From Sphingobacteriales bacterium JAD_PAG50586_3 (GTDB lineage: Bacteria > Bacteroidota > Bacteroidia > CAMBQF01), in NCBI GenBank assembly GCA_023213195.1, contig CP096135.1, positions 3,840,842 through 3,904,841 of the forward strand: a stretch of 64,000 bases of DNA. The letters run 5' to 3'. Under the pieces are notes generated by a model. That model had not been told where the DNA came from. It saw only the letters and a list, made by a program, of their open reading frames with translations, and searched no databases. The number at the start of each line of letters is the position of its first letter. Position 1 is the first letter of the stretch. The position numbers were made by a program, and so were the translations under genes. This document shows positions 40,246-54,357 of this stretch, piece by piece.

Positions 40246-40265
40246 TGTTAAAGCACAGCGTCACC
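40246..40265 (-). repeat. Boundary 20-mer, right inverted copy
   Basis: The complement reads GGTGACGCTGTGCTTTAACA, 19/20 identical to the left copy at 39001 and in opposite orientation. Confidence 0.85.
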
Positions 40266-40319
40266 CATAATTAAAAAGCACTCTTTTTCAAGAGGGCTAA
40301 ATAGTATCAGAATAGATGG

Positions 40320-43300
40320 TTACCTCACCACAACTACCCTTTGTCTTCCAATAACCTTATCTCCGTTTTGTACTACAAAAATGTACATGCCGTTGCCCAG
40401 TTCTGTAATAGGTATCTGGTTGGCTTGGGTAATTTGTTTTTGGGTAATTAGTTGTCCCGTTAGGTTATAAATCATTAACTGCGCCTGCTTGTAGTTTGCG
40501 GTGGTATAAACACTCACAAAATACATTGCCGGGTTGGGGTAAATAGCAAAAGGTGTTGCGGCATCTGTTAATGATATTCCCAGTGGCTCTTCAATAGTAT
40601 TTACAGCAGTATTGGTGATGATTGCCTCGTTATAATCGAAGTATATGTATGCTGTATTTTTTATTTGTGTTAGTGGCGCAAGGTTAGGAACTAAATCAAT
40701 TTTATAAGTAACAAACCCGTGCGAGTTTACCTCATCAGAAGTACTATCAGGCAGCATAATATTGGGGAAGTTAAAACTAACCACACCATTACTAACATTG
40801 GTGCCCTGCATGGCATGGCTCGATGTTACAATCTGAAAACTCTCCAGCACCAGATTTGAACTTAGCGTGTCTTTAATAACAATATTTACAGCCGGTGCAT
40901 CTCCTGTATTTTGAAAGTTAATGGTGTACACCATTGTACCCGTAGTATCGGGTATAATACCGCTGCTGCCAATGCCTTTAGGGTTTACCTCTTTGTTATT
41001 AGGGTCGTAAGAGCTGGCAATAGCAATGCAGCGTGTGTAGGTGTTGTTAGCCGGGTCGTTATCATTAAGCGCGCTTACAATTAACTGTATGCATAAAGTA
41101 TCGCCGGTAGTTGCTGTAGTGCAAATTTGCGCACGCGTAAGCAGACTGTTAAAAAAGTAAGGCGGGTAATTATATACATCGGCCATGCTGTAAATAATAG
41201 TATCGCCGTTGGCATTATCTATTACTGTAGTAGGTTGTAATTGCAACATAGTATCGGCAACAAAATTAAGGCATGCCGGAAAAACCAATGTTACCGTACC
41301 CGGTGTTGGGGTACCTGAACACACTGTACGTTGCACAGGGGCATTACTAAACAGGCTAACATATTGCCCAGACCACCATGCGCCAATTGGCTGAAGAGAC
41401 GCCGCAATAAAATCAAACGATGGTGTACACGCTACAGCAAAACTTTCTGTAGTTAATGCGTTAGCAGTAACAACAGTAGTATGCGGCTGCGAGTTTGCAC
41501 ATTGTATGTTGTAGCCACTTTGCAGGGCACCTGTGCCAATGGTATAGGTACCCGCAGGCATTGCGGTAAAGTAATAATTGCCGCCATTATCTGTAAACGT
41601 TAAAGAGGTGTTAGGCCCTTGCGTTAACAGTATGGGTGTGTTAGGCAACATGGGTTCGTTTACGGTGTAGTTACAATCGCTATCAACATCGTAAAATACA
41701 TTGCCCGCAATAGCGGTATTAAAATTACACGGCAGGCTTTTTAGATAATAGCCTATCCCCTCGCCCCAAAAACCTTGCAATAAAGAGCCTATAGTAACAA
41801 GTCCTGTAGCTGGGTTAGTGCGTATGCTATTGCTTTGTGTAATACCATTAAATATTTGTTGGCGGCCAACGGTAACCCACGTATTATTAAAATAACGTTT
41901 TACTGTTCCGGGCCAGTAGTTAAGAAACTGGTCGGTGTAATAAACAAACACGTTTCCGGCTGCATCAACAGCAACATCGCACCCGCTGGAATATGTATTG
42001 GTAAGAGGGTGCCCAATTGGGTCCACGAAGTGCCATCAAACTTTTGCACCATTACTTTGTACTGCTGGCCACCATCGGCATAGGCTAAATAAATGTTGTT
42101 TAGTGCATCAATGCTAAAGCCACTACTCATTACTATACCTGTAGAAACAGGGCCGACCCCAAGCGTAACCCAAGCAGAGCCATCAAATTTCTTCATAATA
42201 ACCTTATTGCTTAATGCATTGTCGGCATAAGCAACATAGGGTGTACCTGTAGCATTAAATTTAATTGTGCCCCTGCTTACCAAGCCATTAGAAAATCCCG
42301 GTGTACCTACGCTTACCCAGTTGCTACCATCAAAACGCATGCAATGGCCTTTATAAGATAACGATGCATCGTTAAAGAAAATATAAGGTTCATTGGTTAC
42401 AGGGTTTATAGCAAGTGATGTGTAAGCGCCAACACCGGCAGTATAAAACATTGGTGCGCCAACATATACCCATGCTGTGCCGTTAAACTTCATTACCGAT
42501 GGCGATGCGGTTTGTTCGCGGAAGGCAATATATGGTGTGCCCAACGAATCAAAATCTATACTCGTAAATTCTACATCATAGGTAGAAAAACCAGGGGTAC
42601 CAACCTGTACCCATGTAGTACCATTAAATTTTTTAACGCTTGCTTTATTACCATTTGCAGAATCTGTATAAGCCACATAAGGCACGCCAGAAGGGCTATA
42701 ATTAAAGTTTGATGTATAGCCACCTGTGTTATAGTTTACAGAGCTTGTTATGCTGGTACCATTAGTATTTTTAAAGCCTGTACCGGTATGTTTTACCACT
42801 CCAAAATCTTTCATACCTAATAATGGGGTGGCATTGTTTTGCGTATAAAGCATAAAGGGTTCCTGTGTTGCGCTGTTTATGCAAATACCATCGAAGCGCG
42901 CATATTGGTTGGGTATTGATACAGTGCCCGGCACAAACATTTGGCCCAGGTCTATCCATGAACCTCCGCTAAATTTTGCCAGTTCGGCTTTTTGTGGCTG
43001 ACCAAATGTCCAATAAGCTAAATATGCTGCATTGCTTGCATCAAAGGCAAGTGCTGGATAGAAAGCAGTAGTAAGTGAAATTTGTGGCCAGCCTAAATAA
43101 TCCCACCCACTACCATTAAAATACATTACACTTGCTAAAGAGCTCATTCCCTGAAAAGCAATATGTACAACGTTATTATTGTCTAAAGCAATGGATGGTA
43201 TATAACCCGTTATTGTTCCGGTAGAGCCCAGAGAATCCCATGCTATACCATTGTATGTCATTACACGCATTTTATTTTGCGTGTCCATAAACACAACGTA

Positions 43301-43915
43301 AGGGGTATTAGCATTAGCCACCATGCCTAACGACATATTGCCACCTAACAACATGCTTGAAATACCTACAGTATTCCAAGATGATCCGTTAAAATCCATA
43401 ACGGTTATATTAGACAACGTATCGGCAAAGGTTACAAAAGGTTTATTAGTTGCCTTGTCTATCGTTAAATCAAGTTCTTTTACTTTTAAAGGTGAAAAAC
43501 CGGGCGCACCAACGTTTACCCAGCTAAAACCATTATAATACTTCACGGTAATTTTTTTGCCGTTAGCATGGTCCTGATACGCCACATAAACGTGGTTAAG
43601 ATTATCAACCGCTATTTTTACATAGTCTACACGGCCATCAGAAAAACCTGCATTGCCCATAGTAGACCAATATCCGTTTACATATCTTTTTACTGTAGCC
43701 TTTGCAAAATTTTGCCCATCGCAAAATGCGGTGTATACAATACCTGCATTATCAGCAGCTATATCGGGTTTATAGGTAGTGCTGCTGTCGGCAATAAAAA
43801 ACATATCGTTATCAAGCCCTATAGGTTCCCAATCGCATTGGGCAGTGCTTGTTGTTGAGATAGTTAATAGGGCAAAAAATGCCAGTATAAATTTAGTAAA
43901 CGTTACGCCTCTCAT
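40320..43915 (-). CDS. T9SS type A-sorted propeller-like surface protein (one frameshift)
   Basis: About 1,198 residues. The signal peptide (MRGVTFTKFILAFFALLTISTTSTAQ) is followed by roughly 13 repeats of about 50 residues, of the form KKFNGTTWVQVGTPGFS plus GTPYIAF, which suggest a beta-propeller or similar solenoid. An SdrD B-like unit (GNVFYDVDSDCNYTVNEPM) and a Bacteroidota repeat domain with SYDPNNKEVNPKGIG (DUF7619-like) follow. The tail is a type A sorting domain (PFAIYPNPAMYFVSVY, LGNGMYIFVVQNGDKVIGRQ). The frame breaks near 42015: GGG should be GGGG to join WTQLG to HPLTNTYSSG. Probably secreted to the cell surface; ligand unknown. Confidence 0.8.
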
Positions 43916-44411
43916 AAGCTACTTGGTTAGATTTAAAATATAAATATAGGTAACTAATCCTGATTCTATCCATGTTTTATCAATTTACAGCTATCGAGTT
44001 TTTAAGCAACTAATTATCAGTTTACAACACAATTGTATGTACAATTACCTGATTAGGATATGCATCGCCACCCATGTATGAAATTGTAGAATATTGTCTT
44101 TTTTTCTGGAAATAATTTCCTATATAAAGAAACACGAAAATTCAACCACACACTCTGCATGCTTTCTTACAGTAGCAACAGCTATTGTAGGGCATCTTAC
44201 AATTTTCAAAAATCAGCCTAAAAAAACCAAGTGGGGTACGTTTTAATTAACAAGTAAGGGCTGTGCCTGTTGATAGTGTAAGCCACTACCCATACTTACC
44301 ACAGCAACAAAGGCTCTTCTTTTTGACCACCCCGTTATAGGCTACCATCTAATTTAGCTACACCCAATTGACTCCGTTCTTTTCCCACCACAATTTAAAT
44401 GCATGCGGAAT
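43916..44411. other. Intergenic region between divergent surface-protein genes
   Basis: No gene is seen in these 496 bases. They must hold the divergent promoters of the two large surface proteins. A 16-base palindrome AATTGTATGTACAATT lies at 44031-44046 and could be a shared regulator site. Confidence 0.45.
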
Positions 44412-47400
44412 ATGAAAAAATTACTACACGCAATGCGCAATACAGGCACTTTAGTTGTGCTTGTTTTATTACTATCAGTTACGCAAACCCAAGCGCAATT
44501 GGTGGTTAGCGCCCCACCCGCAGGACCAAACTACACCGCCCTTGTACAAAGCTTTTTGTAGGCCAGGGTGTAACCGTTTCTAACGTTAGTTACACCGGTG
44601 GCGCACAAGCTATAGGTTCTTTCAGCAACACTGGAACAAACCTTAGTTTGGCAGGTGGTATTATTTTAACCACCGGTAACCGTACTATTGCTATTGGCCC
44701 TAATAACGCTGCGGGCGCAGGCAGTAACTTAAACCGCCCCGGCCTGCCTGAACTTGATGCACAAGCAGGAGCTAATACTTTTGATGGTGCTGTATTGCAA
44801 TTTGATTTTGTGGCCCAATCGGCATCAGTTAGCTTTCAATATATATGGGCATCAGAAGAATATCCGGAATATGTAAACGCAGGCTATAACGATGCGTTTT
44901 CGTTTTTTATAAGCGGCCCCGGTTTTGGTGGCCCTACCAATATTGCATTAGTACCTAGCACTACTATCCCTATTACTATTGATAACGTAAATGCAAACTC
45001 ATACTCTCAATACTATGTAAACAACGCAGGTGGCCAATTTATACAATACGATGGTTTTACTACTACCATGACAGCTACAGCCACAGTACAACCCTGCCAA
45101 ACCTATACTTTACGTATTTGTATTGCCGATGCCGGCGACCATATTTACGACTCTGCCGTGTTTTTAGGCCAAAACAGCCTTTCTAGTAACTCTGTTACCG
45201 TATCGTCAAGCTCTGGCTACAACGGCAGCTCTAACACCGCGTACGAAGGTTGTTTGCCCGGTTATTTAAACTTCTCTATTCCACAGGCACAATTAACTGA
45301 TTATACTTTTAACTATGTGATAGGTGGCTCTGCACAAAATGGTGTAGACTATACTACTATTCCAACATCTGTTACCATACCTGCCGGGCAAACATCGGCA
45401 CAAGTAGTAATTAATGCTGTTAATGATAATACTGCTGAAGGACAAGAGTCAATAGATATTACAGTAAATAATATATGTTCAGTATCTACCACCACTGTTT
45501 ATATTAATGATGTAGCGCCGCTAACTGTTAATGCAGGAGCCGACCAGCTACAATGCGGCCCGCCAACTGCAGCAACACTTACCGCTATTGCAAGCGGTGG
45601 GTTAACACCTTATACCTACTCTTGGAGCAATGGTGTAAGCAATGTAGGCAACACCGCCAGCATTACAAATACCCCAACAGGTACTACCACATACACCGTT
45701 ACTGCAACCGGTGCATGCCCCGGCCAAACCGCTACCGACCAGGTTGTGGTTACTGTTAACCCCATACCTACTACTAGCTTCAATTTATCATCAGCAACTG
45801 TTTGTAATGGACAACCATTAACTGCAACTTACAGCGGCAACGCAAACGTAGGTGCTACCTATAACTGGACCGTAAACAACGGCGCCACTATTACCGGCAG
45901 CGGCCAGGGCCCTGTTACCATTAACTATCCTGCACCGGGCACTTATACCGTATCGTTAAGCGTGGTACAAAACGGTTGTACATCTACAACTACCACTACT
46001 GCAACCGCTACTGTATACCCACAACCTAACTCGCCATTTACTTCGCCAACAACTTTATGTACCGGTGCAAATGGCACATTTAACTTTACAGGCACTACTA
46101 TTCCGGGTGCTACTTATACCTGGAATTTTAATGGTGGCACTGTAGTATCAGGCACCGGCAGCGGCCCATACAGCATTAACTGGGCAACTGCAGGCACTAA
46201 AACTGTTACATTAACTGTAGCTGCCAACGGCTGTACATCAACTTCTACTGCCAGTGTAAACGTTATACAAACACCTACCTCTACTTTTACTGCAACATCG
46301 CCCGTTTGTACCGGACAAAATAGTACCGTTACTTATACAGGAACCGTAATACCCGGAGCAACTTATACCTGGGGCTTTAACGGCGGCACTGTTGCATCGG
46401 GCAGCGGTGTTGGTCCATATCAAATTAACTGGGCTACCGCAGGTACTAAAAACGTAACCCTTACTGTTACATCAAACGGTTGTACATCTACTACCACTAC
46501 TGTACCTGTTGTAGTAAATGCCATACCAACTGCAGCCTTTACCTCATCGGCAAACCCGGTGTGTAATGGGCAGCCATTAACAGTATCGGCAACCGCAGTT
46601 ACAGGCGCTACCTACACATGGAGTGCTAATAACGGCGCTACAATTACCGGAAACGGTGTTGGCCCTGTAACTGTTAACTATCCCGGTGTTGGTACGTATG
46701 TTGTTTCGTTAGCGGTTACCGCCAACGGATGTACTTCATCAACTGCAACATCTACCATAACTGTAAATCCACAGCCTACCGCAAACTTTACCGCAGCAAC
46801 TCCATTGTGTACAGGTGTTAACGGCACTATAACTTACAACGGCACCCCAATACCGGGCGCTACTTACACTTGGAACTTTAATGGTGGCACTGTTGCATCG
46901 GGTAGCGGCTTAGGGCCTTATCAGGTAAACTGGGCAACTGCGGGCACTAAAACTGTTACCCTTACTGTGGCTGCTAGTGGTTGTACTGCAACCTCATCGC
47001 AAAGCGTTGTTGTTAACCAAATGCCAACATCAACCTTTAGTGTAAGCTCGGCACAGTTTTGTGCCGGTGCAAGTGCAACTGTTACTTATGGTGGAACTGT
47101 TATACCCGGCGCCACTTACAGCTGGAACTTTAACGGTGGCACCGTAGTATCGGGTAGCGGCGTTGGCCCATACCAAATAGCATGGAGTACAGCAGGTACC
47201 AAAACCATTACCCTAAGTGTTACATCAAACGGATGTACTTCAACTGTAAGCTCACAATCTATTACTGTTTACCAAATACCTACTTCTACTTTTACAGCAT
47301 CGGCTGCTACTGTTTGTGCAGGCCAACCGTTAACTGCAACTTACTCAGGCAACGCATCGGGTAGTGCAACCTATACCTGGTCGGCTAACAACGGCGCTAC

Positions 47401-50400
47401 CATTACCGGCAGCGGCTAAGGCCCCGTATCACTAAATTACCCATCAGCAGGCTCATACAACATTACTTTAAACGTTGCAGAAAATGGTTGCTCGTCTACC
47501 GCTACAACTGTACCTGTAACTGTTAACCCACAGCCTACCGCTACTTTTACCGCTACCTCTCCCCTATGTACCGGAAACAACGGTACTATAACTTATACCG
47601 GAGTACAAATTCCCGGCGCTACTTATACCTGGAATTTTGCAGGTGGTACTGTAGCATCGGGCAGCGGAGTTGGCCCATACAGCGTTAGCTGGGCAACCGC
47701 AGGCACTAAAAACGTTACCTTAACTGTAGCCGCCGCAGGTTGTACTGCAAGTAGCAATGTTAACGTAGTGGTTAACCAAATGCCAAGCTCAGCTTTTAGT
47801 GTAAGTGCAGCGCAATTTTGCGCAGGTGCTAATGCTACCGTTACTTACAATGCAGTACCTGTTACCGGAGCAACTTACACGTGGAACTTTAACGGCGGCA
47901 CTGTAGTATCAGGCAGCGGCATGGGCCCTTATACTATTAATTGGAACACAGCAGGCACTAAAACCATTACCTTAACAGTATCAGCCAACGGATGTACCTC
48001 AACTGTTACTTCTGTTCCGGTTACTATTTACCAGGTACCAACTTCTACTTTCACTTTATCATCAGCCAGTGTATGTGATGGCTCTCCTGTAAACATTACT
48101 TACGCGGGTAACGCATCACCGGCTGCTACATATACCTGGACTGCCAGCAACAATGGCAGCATAGGTAACAATCCTTTACGTTTGATATACCCTGCACCGG
48201 GTACTTACAACATTGGTTTAACTGTTACTGAAAATGGTTGCTCATCAACTACAACTACTGTTCCTGCTACTGTAAAACCTATGCCTACCTCGCCATTTAC
48301 TGTGAGTAATACCCAGTTTTGTGCCGGCGCAAATGCTACTGTAACTTATACCGGAACACCAATTACAGGTGCTACTTACGCATGGAACTTTAATGGCGGT
48401 ACTGTAGTTTCGGGCAGTGGCGCAGGCCCATACCAAATAGCATGGAGCACCCCGGGTACTAAAACTTTAACCTTAACTGTTACTGCTGCAGGTTGTACTT
48501 CAACTGTAAGCACTCAAACTATAACTATATATCAAGTACCAACTTCTACTTTCACTTTATCATCAGCAAGTGTTTGCGATGGCTCTCCCGTTAGCATTAC
48601 TTACGGTGGCAATGCATCGCCAAACGCAACCTATGCATGGACTGCTAGTAACAATGGCAGCATAGGTAACAACCCTTTACGTTTGATTTACCCTGCACCG
48701 GGTACTTATAATATTGGTTTAACTGTTACTGAGAATGGTTGCTCATCAACTACAACTACTGTAGCTGCTACTGTTAAGCCTATGCCAACTTCTAACTTTA
48801 GCGTTAGTGCAGCACAATTCTGCGCCGGGGCTAATGGTACTGTTACTTACAATGGCACCCAAATTACCGGCGCTACTTACGCATGGAACTTTAACGGTGG
48901 CACTGTAGTATCGGGCAGCGGCGCAGGCCCATACCAAATTGCCTGGAACACTCCCGGTACTAAAACTTTAACATTAACTGTTAGCGCTGCAGGTTGTACC
49001 TCAAGTGTAAGCACTCAAACTATAACTATATACCAGGTACCAACTTCTACTTTTACTTTATCATCAGCCAGTGTATGCGATGGTTCTCCTGTAAACATTA
49101 CTTACGGTGGCAATGCATCGCCAAACGCTACTTATAACTGGACTGTAAACAACGGCGGAAGCATTGGTAACAACCCTTTGCATTTAGTATATCCCGCTCC
49201 GGGTACTTATAGCATTGGACTAACTGTTACTGAGAATGGTTGCTCATCAACCGCTACTACCGTTGCGGCAACTGTACACCCAATACCTGTGTCAGGCTTT
49301 AGTGTAAGCAACACCCAATTCTGTGCAGGCGCTAACGCAACCATATCATATAACGGCACTCCAATAAACGGTGCCAACTATTCTTGGAACTTTAACGGAG
49401 GCACTGTAGTATCGGGTAGCGGCTTAGGACCATACTCTGTAAACTGGAACACCCCGGTGTTAAAAATATTACCTTAACTGTATCGGCAAACGGTTGTACC
49501 TCATCGGTTACTTCTGTTCCTGTTACAATTTACCAGGTACCAACTTCTACCTTTACTACTTCGGCTACCAGCGTATGCGATGGCTTACCAATTAACGTTA
49601 CTTACAACGGTAACGCATCGCCAAACGCTACTTACAATTGGGTAGTAAACAACGGTGGCAGCATTGGCAATAACCCGCTGCAATTAATTTACCCTGCACC
49701 GGGCAGCTACAACATTGCGTTAACAGTATCAGAAAATGGTTGCTCGTCAACCACCAATACTGTACCTGTTACTGTTAAGCCGATGCCTACCTCGCCATTT
49801 ACTGTGAGCAACGCCCAGTTTTGTGCCGGCGCAAACGCTACTGTAACTTATACCGGCACCCCAATTACCGGCGCAAGCTACACCTGGAACTTTAACGGTG
49901 GCACTGTAGTATCGGGCAGCGGAATGGGCCCATATCAAATAGCATGGAACACCCCGGGCACTAAAACTGTTACCTTAACTGTATCGGCAAACGGTTGTAC
50001 TTCTACTTTAACCAGCGTACCGGTTACTGTATACCAAGTACCAACTTCAACCTTTGCATTATCATCAAACAGCGTGTGCGATGGCCAGCCTGTAAACATT
50101 ACCTACAACGGCAACGCATCGCCAAACGCTACTTATAACTGGACTGTAAATAACAATGGCAGCATTGGCAATAACCCATTAAGGTTGATTTACCCTGCAC
50201 CAGGCTCTTACAACATTGGTTTAACAGTTACTGAAAACGGTTGCTCATCAACAAGCACTACCCTATCGGCTACTGTTAAACCACAGCCTGTTGCTACCTT
50301 TACTGCCCCTACCCCAATATGTACAGGCCAGCCCGAAATTATTACGTACACCGGAACACAAATTACCGGTGCAAGCTATACCTGGGGCTTTAACGGTGCT

Positions 50401-53400
50401 ATTGTAGCATCAGGCTCAAACGCAGGTCCATACAATGTTAGCTGGTTAACCCCCGGCACTAAAAACATTACCTTAACTGTTAACGCTGCGGGTTGTACTG
50501 CAAGCAGCAGCAACGCCGTTTTAGTTAACCAAATGCCTACCTCATCTTTTAGCGTAAGTAATACCCAATTTTGTGCCGGCGGCAACGCTACTGTTACCTT
50601 TAACGGTATGCAGGTGCAAGGCGCAAACTACACCTGGAACTTTAACGGTGGCAACATAGTATCGGGCAGCGGAATGGGTCCTTATACCATTAACTGGGAT
50701 ACTGCAGGCATCAAACAAATTACCTTAACTGTATCGACCAGTGGTTGTACTTCAACTACCACTACTATACCTGTTACCATTTACCAGGTGCCAACTTCAA
50801 GCTTTACCACTTCAGCAAGCAGCATTTGCAACGGTCAGGTATTAGGCATTACTTATGATGGCAACGCATCGCCAAATGCTACCTATAGCTGGACTGTAAA
50901 CAACGGTGGCAGTGTAGCCAGCAACCCATTGCGTTTAGTTTACCCAACTTCGGGCAGTTATAACATTACGTTGAATGTTACTGAGAACGGTTGCTCATCG
51001 GGCGCCAACACTGTTCCTGTTACCGTATACACTGTGCCTACCGCAAACTTTACAGTACAAGGCCCAATATGCGAAGGCGCATCGGTAAACGTATTATACA
51101 CCGGCAATGCTAACTTAAACAACGCTCAGTTTACCTGGGGTTGGGATGGCGGCACCGCTACCAACACCACCGGCGAAAACTACGCGGTTCAATACGCATC
51201 AGCAGGCAACTACAATTTAACTCTTCATGTTGAAGAAAACGGTTGTGCCTCTATTGATGTTACCCGCCCACTGGTAGTAAACGCTATACCTACCTCTACT
51301 TTTATTGCTACAAGCCCTGTATGTACTAACGAGGGAAGCATTGTAACCTATACCGGCAGCGCCCCACAAAATGCAACTTACGCTTGGACTTTTGACGGTG
51401 GCACTGTAGCATCAGGTTCGGGCCAAGGGCCTTACAACATTAACTGGAACAACGCAGGCGTAAAAAGCCTTCAGCTTATTGTAACCCATAACGGTTGTGT
51501 CTCGCCGCAAACCATAGTGCCTGTAACCGTTAACGACAGGCCAACTGCGGCATTTACCATTGCAGATACCAGCATTTGCATGGGTCAGCCAGTAACAATT
51601 ACCTATAATGGTACCGGCTCTCCAAATGCAACGTATAACTGGACTGCCAGCGGCGGGGCAACCGTTTCCCACATTAGTGGCAACACCTACCAAATGGGCT
51701 ACCCAGGTGCTGGCAACTATACCGTAACTTTAAGCGTTACTGAACTTGGTTGCGCATCTGCAACTCCGGTAACTGCCCAAGTATCGGTTTACGATATGCC
51801 TACCTCGGCCTTTGTATCATCAGGCAGCCCAATATGCGATGGCACTCCACTTAGTGTTGTTTACCAAGGCAACGCATCGCCAAACGCAAACTTTATTTGG
51901 AACGTAACCAACGGCGCTACCATTGGCAACTTAACTCCATCGGGCTACCCTGTAAACTATCCCGGTGCAGGTACTTACAACATATCGCTAACTGTTAGCG
52001 AAAACGGTTGTACCTCAACCCAAAGCAGCACTTCGGTTATTGTATATCAAACCCCAACATCGGCATTTGTTGCTTCGGGTAACCCTGTATGTAATGGCAC
52101 TCCGGTAGATTTTTACTACAACGGCAACGCATCGCCCAACGCTACTTATAACTGGGATATTACCGGTAACGCAATCATAATACCAAGCGGTGTAGATACT
52201 TTTAACTTAGCATACACCGGCGCGGGTACTTACATTGTTAAGCTTACCGTTACCGAAGATGGTTGCTCATCTACCATGAGTGGTGATACCATTACCGTAT
52301 TTGAGGTTCCTGTATCAGTATTTGCAGCGGTACAAAACCCAGTATGCGATGGCCAGCCAGTAATACTAAATTACAACGGCGCACAAATACAAAACGCTGT
52401 TTACACCTGGACAACCCCCGACAGTGTTTACATTGAAGAGAGTGGCTTAACTTCTTACGAAGTATTCTACCCCGGTGCAGGTACTTACAATGTGTCGTTA
52501 AAAGTTACAGCCAATGGTTGCAGCAGCGATACTACCAACTTACCTATTGTGGTTAACGCAAACCCAGTAGCGCCATTTACCGCCAGCAACAACGTATGCG
52601 TTGGCGCTAACGGAAACATTATCTACACCGGTGTGCAAGACCCTAACTACACCTACAACTGGAACTTTGGCGGTGGCAACGTAGTATCTGGCAACAACCA
52701 GGGCCCTTACCAAATTACCTGGGCTACCGATGGTGTTAAAGACGTTACTCTTATTGTTACCAATGGCAGCGGTTGCTCGTCAGACACCGCTACCGTACAG
52801 GTTACTGTGTTCCCAATACCATCGTCAAGCTTTACCGTAACCGGCCCATTGTGTACCGATGCTAACGGCACTGTTTACTACACCGGCGTACCATTGCAAA
52901 ACTCTATTTACAACTGGAGCTTTGATGGTGCCAATATTGTATCGGGCATATTTAACGGCCCATACTCGCTAAACTGGAGCACCCCGGGCACTAAACTTAT
53001 TACCCTTGATGTTACCGCTAACGGCTGTACTTCGCCAGTTACCATGCATACTGTAGAGGTTAACCCAACCCCTACTGCCAGCTTTATGGCATTAGACAGC
53101 GCGGTTTGCGAAGGTGGCCCTATAACCTTAGTGTACAACGGCAACGCATCGCCAAGTGCAAACTACAACTGGTTTACTACCGGTGGTGCAACTGTATCGG
53201 GTACAGGCAATGGTCCGTTTACTGTTAACTACCCTAGCCCCGGCACTTACTACATTACTTTAACTGTTGATGAAAACGGTTGTACCTCGCCAATATCGGC
53301 TACCTTGCCGGTAACTGTCTTACCTAACCCTAACGCGTACTTTACCGTACCTGTGGGCGAATGTTTTGGTAACAATAGCTACAACTTCTTAGCACAAGGC

Positions 53401-54357
53401 CAGTTTACCTTCCAGGCTGATATTGCATGGAATTTTGGCCCTAACGCTAACGTACAAAACTCGTCTATCATCAACCCAAGCAATATATCGTTTAACACTA
53501 CCGGCGCGCAAACTGTAAGCCTAACTGTTACCGATAATGGTTGCACCTCTAACTTCAGCAACATGGTACAGGTTTATCCTGATCCTGTTATTGAGTTTAG
53601 CGCTGACGAAGTACGTGGTTGTTCTCCGCTTGAGGTTCAGTTTACCGATAACTCAGGCTACGGCGACCTTGCCACTTACGCCTGGAACTTTGGCGACGGC
53701 GACACCTCATCATTACAAAACCCAATACACATTTATGAGGAAGCAGGCACTTACAGCCCAAGCTTAACCATAACCTTTAGCTCGGCATGCGGTGGCAGCA
53801 TTACCCAAAGCGGGTTGATTACCGTTTACCCACAACCGGTAGCAGGCTTTAGCGCTACCCCGCAACATACCGATATGTTTGACCCATTTGTTACCGTGGT
53901 TAACGATGGCAGCGGCGCTACCGCATGCTACTACACCATGGGCGATGGCGATACCCTTATGAACACCCTTGGCGGCACCCACGAGTATACCAACGCCGGC
54001 GTATACACCATTACCCAGTTTGTAAGCAACAACTTTGGTTGTGTTGATACCGCCCAACGTGTGGTACGTATTGATGGCCAGTTTACCATTTACATACCCA
54101 ACGCGTTTAGCCCTAACAACGATGGTATTAACGATAGCTTTGGCGCTAAAGGCACTATGGTTAACAACTTTACCTTGTACATCTTCGACCGTTGGGGCGA
54201 ACTGATATTTACCGGCCATGGCATAGACGATTACTGGGATGGTAGCGACCCATCGGGCAAACGTAGCCAGGTTGATGTATATGTATACAAAGTTGTTTAT
54301 GATGAACCTAATGGCGACCAAAAACAAGCCGTGGGTACTGTTGCATTGATTGATTAA
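44412..54357 (+). CDS. Giant PKD-repeat adhesin with gliding-motility-type (T9SS type B) tail
   Basis: About 3,315 residues. The ATG at 44412 opens a signal peptide (MKKLLHAMRNTGTLVVLVLLLSV). A choice-of-anchor L domain (IGSFSNTGTNLSLAGGIILTTGN), a Calx-beta-like unit (GSAQNGVDYTTIPTSVTIPAGQ) and a SprB-like unit follow. Then come about 31 PKD-like repeats of around 80 residues, each with two Cys (typically FxxSSxxVCDGxP and ENGCSS), so probably one disulfide each. Two canonical PKD domains (YAWNFGDGDTSS) precede the C-terminal gliding-associated domain (YIPNAFSPNNDGINDSF, DYWDGSDPSGK). Three breaks are seen: a T deletion near 44563, an in-frame TAA for CAA at 47417, and a G deletion near 49456. 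Likely a cell-surface adhesin. Confidence 0.85.
45757..53580 (+). repeat. About 31 tandem PKD-like coding repeats with a two-unit super-repeat
   Basis: Units are about 240-255 bp. Between about 47,780 and 50,280 they alternate between an FCAGANAT type and a VCDGSPVN type, giving a super-repeat of about 500 bp. The VCDGSP units at about 48,040, 48,545 and 49,046 are nearly identical at the DNA level, a sign of recent duplication or gene conversion. Confidence 0.85.
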
